From Pseudomonas sivasensis (GTDB taxonomy: Bacteria > Pseudomonadota > Gammaproteobacteria > Pseudomonadales > Pseudomonadaceae): a DNA stretch of 64,000 nucleotides. The translations under genes and the position numbers were made by a program. The notes under the pieces were generated by a model. The model was not told the DNA's origin. It saw only the letters and a list, made by a program, of their open reading frames with translations, and made no database searches. Shown in pieces: positions 17,225 through 28,194 of this stretch. The stretch spans positions 372,001-436,000 of the forward strand of contig NZ_JAAOWU010000003.1 of NCBI RefSeq assembly GCF_013778505.1, in the 5' to 3' direction. Each line of letters opens with the position of its first letter. The first letter of the stretch is position 1.

Positions 17225-17991
17225 CCAGTCGGAAATTCGCAGCACTGCTCTTTGCGTCAATTTAGTGAGTGTATAAAAGTTTTTTGCGGAATTACCGAAC
17301 TCGATGTAATAGAAAGTAACGCTTCTAAGGTTTGGTCGCTCCTCCTCCGTCCATCACCGAGCAGGGTCCGAAATTCGCGCTTCATCCGAGATAACGACCT
17401 CTTCAAATTTAATTTTTTGTCAATCAGCTTGAGCTCTGGATCTGAGTAAGTTTCTTTGATCTGAGCGTTCCAGACGTATATAGATGAGTTCGGCAGTTCA
17501 GCTGCTCCGAATATTACAAAATTTTGATCTTGTATACCGCGCAGCGCAGAGCTGTGTTGAAGACGAACGTCACGCTGTATGGACGGATGGTGCGACAATT
17601 CGCGATGTGTCTTTATCTGCATTCGGTTCGATCTGGTCAGTATTTATCCCTGACGATTTAGATTTCGAAACTGCCCCAGAAGAAATTAAGATATGTCTTC
17701 GGAGCGCGCGATCAAGCTGCGTAGGTAGCCTATGGCGAAATAACTGAACTGTATTGAGGTTCACGCGCAAACCTTCAGTGTGGCAGTTATGGGGCTAGCC
17801 GCATAGGTATAAGGCTTGGCCAGCGAGGCATACCGCGTCGTCTGAGAGATTGGAACGTTGGTTAAGGTGGTTACAGGTGACTTTATCGAATTGGCCCTCG
17901 CAACGGCGCTTCCCACTTTTGGCGACAACATAATCTAACACGCCGAAATAAGCTCCCAGCTCTGAAATCAATCTCTTCCGTTCTAACATAG
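17225..17991. other. Degraded A+T-richer accessory DNA without a convincing gene
   Basis: Short open frames overlap on both strands here (for example about 17257-17622 minus and 17484-17747 plus). None has a ribosome site or a sequence I recognise, and they conflict with one another. The stretch directly precedes an IS66 remnant and looks like decayed insertion DNA at the edge of the amine cluster. Confidence 0.5.
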
Positions 17992-18250
17992 TCACTCCTT
18001 AGGTAAAATATATGCGTCGGGCCAACCAATCTTGCGTGACCAAGGCTGACGCCACCGATGTGGTAGCAGTTCCTTAACCTCACTGGCCCTTGCGTCGTCA
18101 AGCGCGTCAGTACGTCTTTGAGATAGGAATACGGATCGTGCCCATTGTTACGCACCGACTGGATTAAACTCAAGATTGAAGGCGCGCGCTTGCCACTGTG
18201 AAGCGACACGGCAAAGAGCTGGTTCTTTTGCCCGAGAGACATTATCTTCG
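17992..18250 (-). pseudogene. IS66-family transposase (TnpC) C-terminal remnant, frameshifted
   Basis: The minus strand encodes GQKNQLFAVSLHSGKRAP and then SLIQSVRNNGHDPYSYLKDV, the typical C-terminal segment of IS66 TnpC. After LTRL the frame changes. Reading continues in the +1 frame as ASEVKELLPHRWRQP, the expected ending of the same family, to a stop at 17992-17994. No N-terminal two-thirds, no TnpA/TnpB and no clear terminal inverted repeats are visible. A dead fragment. Confidence 0.75.
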
Positions 18251-18794
18251 TGATCCTGGCTGTCCTCGCTGACCAGATCCTAAGTTCGCCGCTCCCGCTG
18301 AGGTAAGCCTATGCTTGCAAGAAGCTATCATTGCGCAGGTGCAGTTCACAGTGCATCCCGTCATGGGGGGCTATGACCCTAGTGTGCTTGTAGCTTGCCA
18401 AACTGATTCGCTCCAGTATCCATCCCCGGTGGAGCAGCGGCATATCGCAGACCACGCCAGTAACAGTCTCGACTTCGACTATTCCAGTTATTTTCATCGC
18501 GAACTTCTCCAAGAGCTCTGATTTTTTGTTTCCAAACAGGCTCCAAGGAGGAATGTTGGCTAGCTATTATGGTATTCACTAGGCGAATCAAGAGTCGCTC
18601 CTATTTCTGGTCATGATTAATAAAATGGCGTAGCGAGTTTCATTCAAATGGGTAGACCGGTCGAGTGACTTATGATCTTTGCTAGTTTCTGCAACGAGGT
18701 GTATTGGGTAAAGGGGGGGGGGGCAACTCTCTAGAAAGGGTTGCCAAAAAATAGCCTGATTTCACTTTGCTTCGCATGCGTCCACAGGCCAATT
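18251..18794. other. Gene-free remnant region containing an 11-base G run
   Basis: Only short conflicting frames are seen. A homopolymer of 11 G lies at 18713-18723, about 70 bases after the end of the sirtuin gene on its coding strand. No RNA gene or clear promoter is visible. Probably relic DNA continuous with the IS66 fragment. Confidence 0.45.
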
Positions 18795-19586
18795 TTATCG
18801 TGTCTGGACCTCTTTCAACATCATCGAATACAGCCGTGTGAGTACTTCAGTAGATTTACCAACTAGCGAGATTTCGTTGAGTTCGTGTTCCTCCACACCC
18901 TGATCGATCGTGTTCACATGAATCACCGTTTTGTACAACCCAAACGCAATATCAGGAAGATCCGAGGCCGGGGTGACGATCCCCGATGTGCCAACGGAAA
19001 CCAGAACGTCGCAATCTTTAATCAATGACATCGCTGTCTTCCAGGCGCCTTTGGGGAGTTCCTCTCCGTACCAGACCACTCCAGGACGCAACTTTCCATT
19101 ACATTTTTTACACCTAGGTGGCTCGATTAGGGCGCCGAAATCCGTCACGTGTACGTTATCTGGCGACAGGGCGGCAGGCCGGTGGCATGCAAAGCATTTC
19201 GGTGTAGCCAAACTGCCATGTAGGTGGAGAACTTCTTTCGAGCCTGCTTTTTCGTGCAAATCGTCGATGTTTTGCGTAATGATGGAGACCTTTCGCCCCA
19301 GAGTAGCCATCTGGTGTAGAGCGATATGACCTGCATTGGGTTTCGCTCTTGCGACCTGCTGTCGACGCCACAGATACCATCCCCATACCAGTTGAGGATT
19401 CTCGCGAAAAGCGTTGGCTGTTTCCAAATACTGTGGATTGTGCCCGGCCCATAATCCGGTGAGTCCGTCTCGATACGTGGGAATTCCGCTCTCTTGTGAA
19501 ATTCCTGCGCCTGTTGAGATAACGATTTTTTTGGCTTCTATAAGGGCCTTTACTGCTTGCTCGTAATCCGTCATTAATTTGTTCAT
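18795..19586 (-). CDS. Sir2-family NAD-dependent protein deacylase
   Basis: 263 residues forming a complete sirtuin. The NAD loop is TGAGISQESGIPTYR (about 25-39), followed by TQNIDDLH (104-111) and the catalytic His123 in HLHGS. The zinc site is C131-x2-C134 with C159-x2-C162. Tyr71 and Arg74 (WYLWRR) match the Tyr-x-x-Arg pair that reads succinyl-lysine in CobB/SIRT5, so desuccinylation is possible. It follows the 168-residue gene after 48 bases on the same strand and is likely co-transcribed under the XRE-linked palindrome. It could be a metabolic deacylase or the enzyme of a small defence or toxin unit; sequence alone does not decide. Confidence 0.88.
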   Translation of the reverse strand: MNKLMTDYEQAVKALIEAKKIVISTGAGISQESGIPTYRDGLTGLWAGHNPQYLETANAFRENPQLVWGWYLWRRQQVARAKPNAGHIALHQMATLGRKVSIITQNIDDLHEKAGSKEVLHLHGSLATPKCFACHRPAALSPDNVHVTDFGALIEPPRCKKCNGKLRPGVVWYGEELPKGAWKTAMSLIKDCDVLVSVGTSGIVTPASDLPDIAFGLYKTVIHVNTIDQGVEEHELNEISLVGKSTEVLTRLYSMMLKEVQTR

Positions 19587-19634
19587 AGGTAATGGTTGAG
19601 TTTTAATAGTCTGAGGTTTACTGTTTGTTCTAAT

Positions 19635-20141
19635 TTACCTATCACCCTTTTTTGGCGTTGGGATAGAGCTACTGTTTCGAGAGGGAGAAGCAACATTTTT
19701 TAATATGATTCTTTGGTCGGGAGGTGTTGCTTCAGCAGTTTCTAAAAGTAGATATCTATAAGAGTGCATAATTGTCTTATATATTATGTATGTTGGGCGG
19801 CCTTCAATCCTCTTTTCAATGACGGCCTCTATAAACTCCTCTAGGATCCATCCGCGTCCGCTTGCAACGTCAGGAGGGAGTACTATCGATATTTTCTCAA
19901 TTCCAAGATTTTTACGGTTTAAATTTTTTGCCGAGAAATCTCGCATCCTAAAATAGCTATCCATAATCGAGATACTATGATTTACACCCATTGAGTTTAG
20001 GTGCCAATGAAAGATCATGAATAGCGGGTGCGTCCCTGTATGCTCGAATCGATCTAATGCGATTTGGCCATCCAAATATTTTGAGATGTCTTGACCCTCA
20101 AGCCCTGATTCGTCCACGACCGCGATCATCAATTCAGGCAA
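19635..20141 (-). CDS. Hypothetical 168-residue protein upstream of sirtuin
   Basis: I do not recognise this protein. It starts at TTG (20141) with GGAGG nine bases upstream, a far better ribosome site than the ATG four codons later has. The N-terminus MPELMIAVVDESGLEGQD is followed by an amphipathic mixed alpha/beta sequence with FMIFHWHLNSMG and VLPPDVASGRGWILEEFIEAVIEKR. The tail is polar and basic (SSSIPTPKKGDR). It has no signal peptide or membrane segment. It is A+T-rich, unlike the core genes, is first in a two-gene unit with the sirtuin, and is divergent from an XRE regulator. Confidence 0.72.
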   Translation of the reverse strand: MPELMIAVVDESGLEGQDISKYLDGQIALDRFEHTGTHPLFMIFHWHLNSMGVNHSISIMDSYFRMRDFSAKNLNRKNLGIEKISIVLPPDVASGRGWILEEFIEAVIEKRIEGRPTYIIYKTIMHSYRYLLLETAEATPPDQRIILKNVASPSRNSSSIPTPKKGDR

Positions 20142-20167
20142 ATCTAGATTCCTCCATCAGTTAAATA

Positions 20168-20185
20168 TTCACAGTATACTGTGAA
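20168..20185. promoter_or_regulatory. Perfect 18-bp palindromic operator with internal -10 on both strands
   Basis: TTCACAGTATACTGTGAA reads identically on both strands and contains TATACT on each. It lies in the 93-bp gap between the divergent 168-residue gene and the XRE gene. A related half site, CTCACAGT, follows about 32 bases on. A dimeric XRE protein bound here would cover both promoters. Confidence 0.7.
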
Positions 20186-20234
20186 GACGATTGCAGCGCT
20201 CTACCTCACAGTTCCCTTCTGATAGGAGGGGTGA

Positions 20235-20468
20235 GTGGATATCGCAGTTGCATTTGGTAAGGTCTTGCGTGAGGCGAGATTAAGTCAGCAGGTTACGCAA
20301 GAGGCTTTAGCTGCCCAAGCTGGGTTGCAGCGCAATTATGTGAGTCTTATGGAGCGAGGTCATCACCAACCGACATTAGCTACGATCTTTGCTCTGGCCG
20401 CAGCACTCAATAGCTCCCCATTGGACTTGGTGAAGTCGACGATGGAAAAAATATCGGCTTCCGAATAG
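20235..20468 (+). CDS. XRE-family helix-turn-helix regulator (controller-protein-like)
   Basis: 77-residue single-domain regulator starting at GTG 20235 after AGGAGG. The whole protein is one Cro/C1-type domain (FGKVLREARLSQQVTQEALA, then AGLQRNYVSLMERGHHQPTL). In size and sequence it resembles controller proteins of restriction-modification systems. No restriction or methylase gene is present. It is divergent from the 168-residue protein/sirtuin pair across a perfect palindrome, so it probably regulates itself and that pair. Confidence 0.88.
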   Translation: MDIAVAFGKVLREARLSQQVTQEALAAQAGLQRNYVSLMERGHHQPTLATIFALAAALNSSPLDLVKSTMEKISASE

Positions 20469-20814
20469 TACCTGACTAACAAGTCTTGGCTTTTTCATCT
20501 AACCTATTTTCCTGAAGCTCCAGTGATAAATCAGGATGCAGTGTGCGTGCGTGCGGCCCTTTGTTAACCCACCTATGCGAAAAAAAACGCCGAGTCTATG
20601 GCTTTGCCTTCGTATGATAATTTGGCGTGATTGATTCTTTCATATCAGCATATAGCCGCAACTCGGTCCTACAGCGCATCGTTACGGCTATTTCAGTCAA
20701 AGCTCAAGCCCGATCCGAAAGCCTGAAAAAATCAGGCTTAGACGAATCGGGAGCTGGCGTGCTAAGTCATCGTGACAACGTGTCAATGCTTCGTGACAAG
20801 TGGGGGCTAAGGAA
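20469..20814. other. Gap between XRE gene and nrdB, with one hairpin
   Basis: AAGCCTGA (20719-20726) and TCAGGCTT (20732-20739) form an 8-bp stem with an A5 loop (T5 on the other strand). It could act as the nrdB 3' RNA end (minus strand), although no long T-tract follows. Nothing else is seen. The step from A+T-rich accessory DNA to core-like DNA occurs here. Confidence 0.5.
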
Positions 20815-22065
20815 TCAATCCCAGCTCAGCGCGCCGCCAGTCTGATACTCGATCACACGGGTTTCAAAGAAGTTTTTCTCTTTCTTCAAGTCCATGATTT
20901 CGCTCATCCACGGGAACGGGTTAGTGGTCCCTGGATACTCTTCTTTAAGACCGATCTGCGACAGGCGACGGTTCGCGATGAACTTGAGGTAATCCTCCAT
21001 CATCGCCGCGTTCATGCCCAATACGCCGCGCGGCATGGTGTCGCGAGCATATTCAATCTCCAGCTGAGTCCCTTGCAGGATCATCTGGGTCGCTTCTTCC
21101 TTCATCTCGGCATCCCACAGGTGTGGGTTTTCGATTTTGATCTGGTTGATCACATCGATACCGAAGTTCAAGTGCATCGACTCATCGCGCAGGATGTACT
21201 GGAACTGCTCAGCGACGCCGGTCATTTTGTTGCGGCGGCCCATGGAGAGGATCTGGGTGAAGCCGCAGTAGAAGAAGATGCCTTCCAGCACGCAGTAGTA
21301 AGCAACGAGGTTGCGCAGCAGTTCTTTGTCGGTCTCAACGGTGCCGGTTTCGAACTTCGGATCGGAGATCGAACGGGTGTACTTCAGGCCCCAAGCCGCT
21401 TTCTTAGCGACCGATGGAATCTCGTGGTACATGTTGAAGATCTCGCCTTCATCCATGGCCAGCGATTCGATGCAGTACTGGTAGGCGTGGGTGTGGATCG
21501 CTTCTTCGAAGGCCTGGCGCAGGATGTACTGGCGGCACTCCGGGTTGGTGATCAGGCGGTACACGGCCAGCACCAGGTTGTTGGCAACCAGGGAGTCGGC
21601 GGTGGAGAAGAAGCCCAGGTTGCGCATCACGATACGGCGTTCGTCGTCGGTCAGGCCTTCGGGGTTTTTCCACAGGGCGATGTCGGCGGTCATGTTGACC
21701 TCTTGCGGCATCCAGTGGTTGGCGCAGCCGTCGAGGTACTTCTGCCAGGCCCAGTCGTACTTGAAGGGCACGAGTTGGTTGAGGTCGGCGCGGCAGTTGA
21801 TCATGCGTTTTTCGTCAACGGCGACGCGGGCGGCGGAGCCTTCGAGTTCGGCGAGGCCTTCGGCGACGTCGAGTTTGTCCAGGGCAGCCTTGGCGCGCAC
21901 GATGGCGGCGGAGTCACTGGCGGTGACGGCGCGTGCTTCGATGGCGGCAGCTGCGCCGGCACCGTCGAGGCGGTCCATGTTGGCTTCGGTGGCGTGGCCG
22001 GCGTTGGCGCCTTTGGTGGCTACTTCGCCTTCTTCTTCTTTGTCGAATTCGTCCCAGCTCAGCAT
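20815..22065 (-). CDS. nrdB: Class Ia ribonucleotide reductase small (radical) subunit
   Basis: 416-residue beta subunit that carries the diiron-tyrosyl radical used for dNTP synthesis. Metal-ligand stretches are [19 protein letters not shown] and [15 protein letters not shown]. The family C-terminal part ends in [11 protein letters not shown], used for docking to NrdA. The N-terminal Ala-rich segment (residues about 10-65) is typical of Pseudomonas NrdB. The start [11 protein letters not shown] (22065) is preferred over a 42-codon extension. nrdA is not adjacent: the next upstream gene is the DUF2790 protein, and downstream is accessory DNA. Confidence 0.95.
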   Translation of the reverse strand: MLSWDEFDKEEEGEVATKGANAGHATEANMDRLDGAGAAAAIEARAVTASDSAAIVRAKAALDKLDVAEGLAELEGSAARVAVDEKRMINCRADLNQLVPFKYDWAWQKYLDGCANHWMPQEVNMTADIALWKNPEGLTDDERRIVMRNLGFFSTADSLVANNLVLAVYRLITNPECRQYILRQAFEEAIHTHAYQYCIESLAMDEGEIFNMYHEIPSVAKKAAWGLKYTRSISDPKFETGTVETDKELLRNLVAYYCVLEGIFFYCGFTQILSMGRRNKMTGVAEQFQYILRDESMHLNFGIDVINQIKIENPHLWDAEMKEEATQMILQGTQLEIEYARDTMPRGVLGMNAAMMEDYLKFIANRRLSQIGLKEEYPGTTNPFPWMSEIMDLKKEKNFFETRVIEYQTGGALSWD

Positions 22066-22640
22066 GACGTGTCGTCTCCTGCGTGAGGGCTCAAAGGTGC
22101 CCGTGTGAAACCGGATGGTTGGGTGTTCACACGGCCCTAGGGCCGCGGTGGATCTTAAGGAATCGTTTGTTGCAGCAGCTAGCGCAGGCATTAAACGGAA
22201 TAGGGTTACGGGTACTCTGCTTGAGGCTTGAGGTGCGCAGCGGTAGGTGCAAGCTCGCGCGGAGGCCTCAGGTCTGGCTCTTCGTCCCAGTGTAAAGGGA
22301 TATTGCAGGCCCGATTTACCCGCGCATTATAGGGAAAAATTCGGTTTTGTGTTGCGGTGGATGGTCACGGGCGAGGGCCAAAATGGCGTGGTTTTCGGCC
22401 AAAGCGTGTGTTTGCGAGGCTTTGCTGGGGTTGGTTTTTTTTGAGGAGCGATGAGCGGCTTTTTGCGGGTGGGGGCAGGGGACGGGACGTAGGGCGTAAT
22501 AGAGAGGTGCGGCGGTTGACGCTATCGGGAGCAAGCTCCCTCCCACACCTGGACTGCGTGGTGCCTCAAGCCGGTTCTTTGCCGCAAGAACGATTTCTTG
22601 CGGCGAATAAGATCCGGGTGTTTTCTAACTGACTAAGTTG
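22066..22640. other. nrdB upstream region with one REP-like element
   Basis: 575 bases without a supported gene. A single REP core (TATCGGGAGCAAGCTCCCTC and following CCACA, about 22519-22546) is present. I searched by eye for an NrdR box (ACAnTATAnTGT-like) in front of nrdB and saw none. The nrdB promoter should lie in the first 200 bases. Confidence 0.5.
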
Positions 22641-22910
22641 TTAGCCGTTAGAGCAACCGTTGCCCATAATCTTGTAATTAAGAATATGGCGTTGACCCTG
22701 GGAATCTTCATATTCCATCTTCGCAGGTACAACTTCACATACATTCGGAACTTCGCTCATGGACAATACTTTGGCAACGTCCAAGTGGGTGCTGTAGGTG
22801 TAATCTTCAACAATCGGGGCGTTCTGGCCGGCCAGCTCGGTCGGGGCTTCGTCGGCCAGGGCGGCGGTGGCGCACAAGCTGCTGAGGGCCATAACTACGA
22901 GAGCTTTCAT
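22641..22910 (-). CDS. DUF2790 small secreted protein
   Basis: 89 residues. A signal peptide (MKALVVMALSSLCATAALA) is followed by a mature domain of about 70 residues typical of the Pseudomonas DUF2790 family (YTYSTHLDVAKVLSMSEVP, CEVVPAKMEYEDSQGQ, LNYKIMGNGCSNG). Two cysteines, probably bridged, end the domain. Function is unknown; relatives are periplasmic and often metal- or stress-associated. The ATG at 22910 starts the signal peptide. It is monocistronic and divergent from acsA. Confidence 0.85.
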   Translation of the reverse strand: MKALVVMALSSLCATAALADEAPTELAGQNAPIVEDYTYSTHLDVAKVLSMSEVPNVCEVVPAKMEYEDSQGQRHILNYKIMGNGCSNG

Positions 22911-23322
22911 TTCTTTACTTACCTTCTTCAGGGCGAAAGGGGTCACGGGGCCCTTGTGAGGCCACGTGTGTAACTTAGGATTGGTTAGTTCGGATTAACG
23001 TTGCCTTCGTGGGGGCTGTTACGTTGTTAATCACTGCCGTGTAAACCACGGCGTCGTGTTGACGGAGTTGATTTTAGGCCTGCGGGTTATATTCATATAC
23101 CCGTGCTTTTGATAAACACTATTGGCGGTTTTTGTAACAATCCCGTGGTAAAGGTTTTTTCACACAGCGCCAGAAGCCTTGCAGCCCTTGGCCCAGAGCC
23201 CTGTCAGCCGATACCAGGGCAATGTGTAGGGGCTTGTTACTACCATCGTCGAATGGTTCTATGGGGTCGCCCCGGCTACAAAAGGGCATACAAAAACAAC
23301 TATTGTCACCGAGGTAAGAAAG
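22911..23322. other. Divergent DUF2790/acsA intergenic region
   Basis: 412 bases with no supported gene. The last 40 bases carry an A-rich run (CAAAAACAACTATTG) and GAGGTAAGAA before the acsA ATG. The run is a near match to the Crc/Hfq motif. I cannot place a promoter with confidence. Confidence 0.4.
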
Positions 23323-25278
<1,956 letters not shown>

Positions 25279-25295
25279 GGCGAGGTTGGTTGGAC

Positions 25296-25332
25296 AAAGC
25301 CCCATTCGGTGTGAGCCGGGTGGGGCTTTTTT
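25296..25332 (+). terminator. Rho-independent terminator of acsA
   Basis: AAAGCCCCA (25296-25304) and TGGGGCTTT (25321-25329) form a 9-bp stem followed by TTT, 18 bases after the stop. Confidence 0.85.
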
Positions 25333-25360
25333 ATGTTCGCTTCGAGCCGGTGGGGATCCA

Positions 25361-25450
25361 GTGTGGGAGGGGGCATGCCCCCGATTGCAGTGGGGCAGTG
25401 AATACAGCTGTCGCTGGCCTAGCGCCATCGGGAGCAAGCCCCCTCCCACG
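25361..25450. repeat. REPIN (two inverted REP elements)
   Basis: GTGGGAGGGGGCATGCCCCC at the left is inverted as GGGAGCAAGCCCCCTCCCAC at the right, flanking a short variable centre. This is a complete REPIN of the P. fluorescens type. Confidence 0.85.
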
Positions 25451-25931
25451 TTTGGATCTGCGCCACCCGAATAAATATCGGTTTATCGCGTAGGAGGTTT
25501 CTGAATGTTACCGGGTGGGGCAAATGTGTAACCCCATGTCCACACATGAGGCAAAGCGCTACGCCCGTGCCCCGAAAAACCCCATTCCAGACACCCCAAG
25601 AAATAAGATCAAACGCCAGACTTGCCGTGCCAGAAGGGTTTGCGAATAATAGGCCCGCAATTTGCAGCGTCTACAGGTTTAATGTCTTTTGTCTCTGCAT
25701 AAAATCCAGGGGCTGTCAATGAGCTGGAACCGCTTTCTCTGTGCTTCTGTAAATTGTTGTCGCATTGAGGAAATATCGGCTTCCGGCCTGTCGTTAGAAT
25801 GCCGATCACTCGCTCGTCGTCGCCGATGTTGAATTGGTGTCGGACGCAGCACCGCTATTCGGTTTCACCTTCGCCGCATCGTGGGCCATGGCTCATACTG
25901 CTGTTTTGCCCTATACCGATGGAGTCCCAAG
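25451..25931. promoter_or_regulatory. aotJ upstream region with an ArgR-like half site
   Basis: No gene is seen between the REPIN and aotJ. TGTCGC-N8-AA occurs at 25758-25773, fitting the Pseudomonas ArgR half site I recall (TGTCGC-N8-AA-N5), with a weaker TGTCGT at 25789. In P. aeruginosa the aot operon is ArgR-controlled, and argR is its last gene here too. Confidence 0.45.
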
Positions 25932-26717
25932 ATGAAGAAACTCGTGCTGTTGGGCGCCCTGGCGCTGTCCGTGCTGTCCATGCAGGCCTTCGCTGAAGGC
26001 AAGCCTCTGAAAATTGGTATCGAAGCGGCTTACCCTCCGTTTGCCTCGAAGGCGCCGGATGGCAACATCGTTGGTTTTGACTACGACATCGGCAACGCCC
26101 TGTGCGAAGAGATGAAGGTCAAATGTACGTGGGTCGAGCAAGAGTTCGACGGCCTGATCCCTGCGCTCAAAGTGCGCAAGATCGACGCCATCCTGTCGTC
26201 CATGTCCATCACTGAAGACCGCAAGAAGTCCGTTGATTTCACTAATCGCTACTACCTGTCCCCAGCACGCCTGGTGATGAAGGAAGGCACCGCTGTCAGC
26301 GACAGTCTGGATGAATTGAAAGGCAAGAAGATCGGCGTGCAGCGTGGTTCGATCCACGACCGCTTCGCTCGTGAAGTCCTGGCTCCAAAAGGCGCAGACA
26401 TCAAGGGTTACAGCACTCAGAACGAAATCTACCTGGATGTGGCCGCTGGCCGCCTCGACGGTACCGTGGCCGACGCCACCCTGCTGGAAGACGGTTTCCT
26501 GAAGACCGACGCTGGTAAAGGCTACGCGTTCGTTGGCCCATCCTTCACTGACGCTAAATACTTCGGCGACGGCATAGGCATCGCGGTACGTAAAGGCGAC
26601 AAGGAAAACCTGGACCGCATCAACGCTGCTATCGCTGCGATCCGTGCCAACGGCAAATACAAAGAAATCGAGAAAAAGTACTTCAACTTCGACATTTACG
26701 GCCCAGAAGCCCAGTAA
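25932..26717 (+). CDS. aotJ: Arginine/ornithine periplasmic binding protein
   Basis: 261-residue solute-binding protein. A signal peptide ([21 protein letters not shown]) is followed by a class II periplasmic fold of the lysine/arginine/ornithine type ([60 protein letters not shown]). It delivers basic amino acids to AotQM. The start is fixed by the signal peptide. It is followed by a strong hairpin that may keep its mRNA level above that of the permease genes. Confidence 0.94.
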   Translation: MKKLVLLGALALSVLSMQAFAEGKPLKIGIEAAYPPFASKAPDGNIVGFDYDIGNALCEEMKVKCTWVEQEFDGLIPALKVRKIDAILSSMSITEDRKKSVDFTNRYYLSPARLVMKEGTAVSDSLDELKGKKIGVQRGSIHDRFAREVLAPKGADIKGYSTQNEIYLDVAAGRLDGTVADATLLEDGFLKTDAGKGYAFVGPSFTDAKYFGDGIGIAVRKGDKENLDRINAAIAAIRANGKYKEIEKKYFNFDIYGPEAQ

Positions 26718-26738
26718 AACGTCGCAGCGGTCTGTCCT

Positions 26739-26782
26739 AAATGGCGCAAGCAACAGAATTCCTGCGGTTTGCGCCATTTTTT
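26739..26782 (+). terminator. Attenuator-type hairpin between aotJ and aotQ
   Basis: AAATGGCGCAA (26739-26749) is perfectly inverted at TTGCGCCATTT (26769-26779), followed by further T. It lies inside the aot operon, 22 bases after aotJ and 26 before aotQ. It probably causes partial termination or 3' stabilisation, so that the binding protein is made in excess. Confidence 0.75.
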
Positions 26783-26808
26783 CATCCCCCTTTTCGAGGA
26801 CCTGAATC

Positions 26809-27498
26809 ATGTTGAAAGGCTACGGGGCCGTCATCCTCGATGGCGCATGGTTGACGCTTCAGCTCGCCTTGTCGTCCATGGCCTTGGCCATTGTTCTGGG
26901 TCTGATCGGGGTCGCGTTACGCCTGTCGCCGGTGCGCTGGTTGGCCTGGCTGGGTGACTTGTACTCCACGGTGATCCGTGGGATCCCTGACCTTGTGCTG
27001 ATCCTGCTGATTTTCTACGGCGGCCAGGACTTGCTCAACCGCGTCGCGCCGATGCTCGGCTACGACGACTATATCGACTTGAACCCTTTGGCCGCCGGTA
27101 TCGGCACTCTGGGGTTCATCTTTGGCGCCTACCTTTCGGAAACTTTCCGTGGCGCCTTCATGGCCATCCCCAAGGGACAGGCCGAAGCCGGCCTTGCGTA
27201 TGGCATGAGCAGTTTCCAAGTGTTTTTCCGGGTGATGGTGCCGCAGATGATTCGGCTGGCGATCCCTGGTTTCACCAACAACTGGCTGGTACTCACCAAG
27301 GCCACCGCGCTGATCTCGGTGGTAGGCCTGCAAGACATGATGTTCAAGGCCAAGCAGGCGGCAGATGCCACCCGCGAGCCTTTTACCTTCTTCCTCGCAG
27401 TGGCGGCGATGTACCTGGTGATCACCAGCGTATCGTTGCTGGCGCTGCGCTATCTTGAGAAGCGCTACTCGGTAGGCGTAAGGGCGGCTGATCTATGA
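26809..27498 (+). CDS. aotQ: Arginine/ornithine ABC transporter permease AotQ
   Basis: 229-residue inner-membrane permease of the HisQ type with about five membrane helices. The coupling-helix EAA motif is visible in GQAEAGLAYGMSSFQVFFRVMVPQ. The N-terminus MLKGYGAVILDGAWLTLQLAL is typical. The start ATG follows the CGAGGA ribosome site. The end overlaps aotM by 4 bases (ATGA), which indicates translational coupling of the heterodimeric permease pair. Confidence 0.93.
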   Translation: MLKGYGAVILDGAWLTLQLALSSMALAIVLGLIGVALRLSPVRWLAWLGDLYSTVIRGIPDLVLILLIFYGGQDLLNRVAPMLGYDDYIDLNPLAAGIGTLGFIFGAYLSETFRGAFMAIPKGQAEAGLAYGMSSFQVFFRVMVPQMIRLAIPGFTNNWLVLTKATALISVVGLQDMMFKAKQAADATREPFTFFLAVAAMYLVITSVSLLALRYLEKRYSVGVRAADL

Positions 27499-28193
27499 TC
27501 TTCGACTACAACGTCATCTGGGAGGCCATGCCGCTGTACCTTGGCGGCCTGCTGACTACCCTGAAATTGCTCGCCATCTCGCTGTTTTTCGGCCTGCTCG
27601 CCGCCTTGCCCCTGGGGTTGATGCGTGTGTCCAAGCAGCCGGTCGTGAACGGTGTGGCCTGGCTCTACACGTACGTGATCCGCGGCACGCCGATGCTGGT
27701 GCAACTGTTCCTGATCTACTACGGCTTGGCGCAATTCGAAGCGGTGCGCGAAAGCTTTATGTGGCCCCTGCTGTCCAGCGCCACGTTCTGTGCGTGCCTG
27801 GCCTTTGCGATCAACACCAGCGCCTACACCGCCGAGATCATTGCCGGTAGTCTCAAGGCCACGCCCAATGGCGAGATCGAAGCGGCCAAGGCGATGGGCA
27901 TGTCGCGCTATAAGCTGTACCGCCGCATCCTGCTGCCGTCGGCCTTGCGCCGTGCGCTGCCGCAGTACAGCAACGAAGTGATCATGATGCTCCAGACCAC
28001 GAGCCTGGCCTCCATCGTCACCCTGATCGACATCACCGGCGCCGCACGCACGGTGAACGCCCAGTTCTACTTGCCGTTTGAAGCCTATATCACCGCTGGC
28101 GTGTTCTACCTGTGCTTGACCTTTATCCTGGTGCGCCTGTTCAAGTTGGCCGAGCGCCGCTGGCTGAGCTACCTGGCTCCACGGAAGCACTGA
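27495..28193 (+). CDS. aotM: Arginine/ornithine ABC transporter permease AotM
   Basis: 232-residue HisM-type permease with about five membrane helices and the EAA loop EIEAAKAMGMSRYKLYRRILLP. It pairs with AotQ and the ATPase AotP for basic amino-acid import. Its start codon overlaps the aotQ stop, and aotO begins immediately after its own stop. Confidence 0.93.
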   Translation: MIFDYNVIWEAMPLYLGGLLTTLKLLAISLFFGLLAALPLGLMRVSKQPVVNGVAWLYTYVIRGTPMLVQLFLIYYGLAQFEAVRESFMWPLLSSATFCACLAFAINTSAYTAEIIAGSLKATPNGEIEAAKAMGMSRYKLYRRILLPSALRRALPQYSNEVIMMLQTTSLASIVTLIDITGAARTVNAQFYLPFEAYITAGVFYLCLTFILVRLFKLAERRWLSYLAPRKH

Positions 28194-28194
28194 T

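Noticed and set aside
17484..17747. 87-codon plus-strand frame in the accessory gap
   Set aside because: No ribosome site, overlaps an equally long minus-strand frame, and sits in decayed DNA; kept only as part of the gap description.
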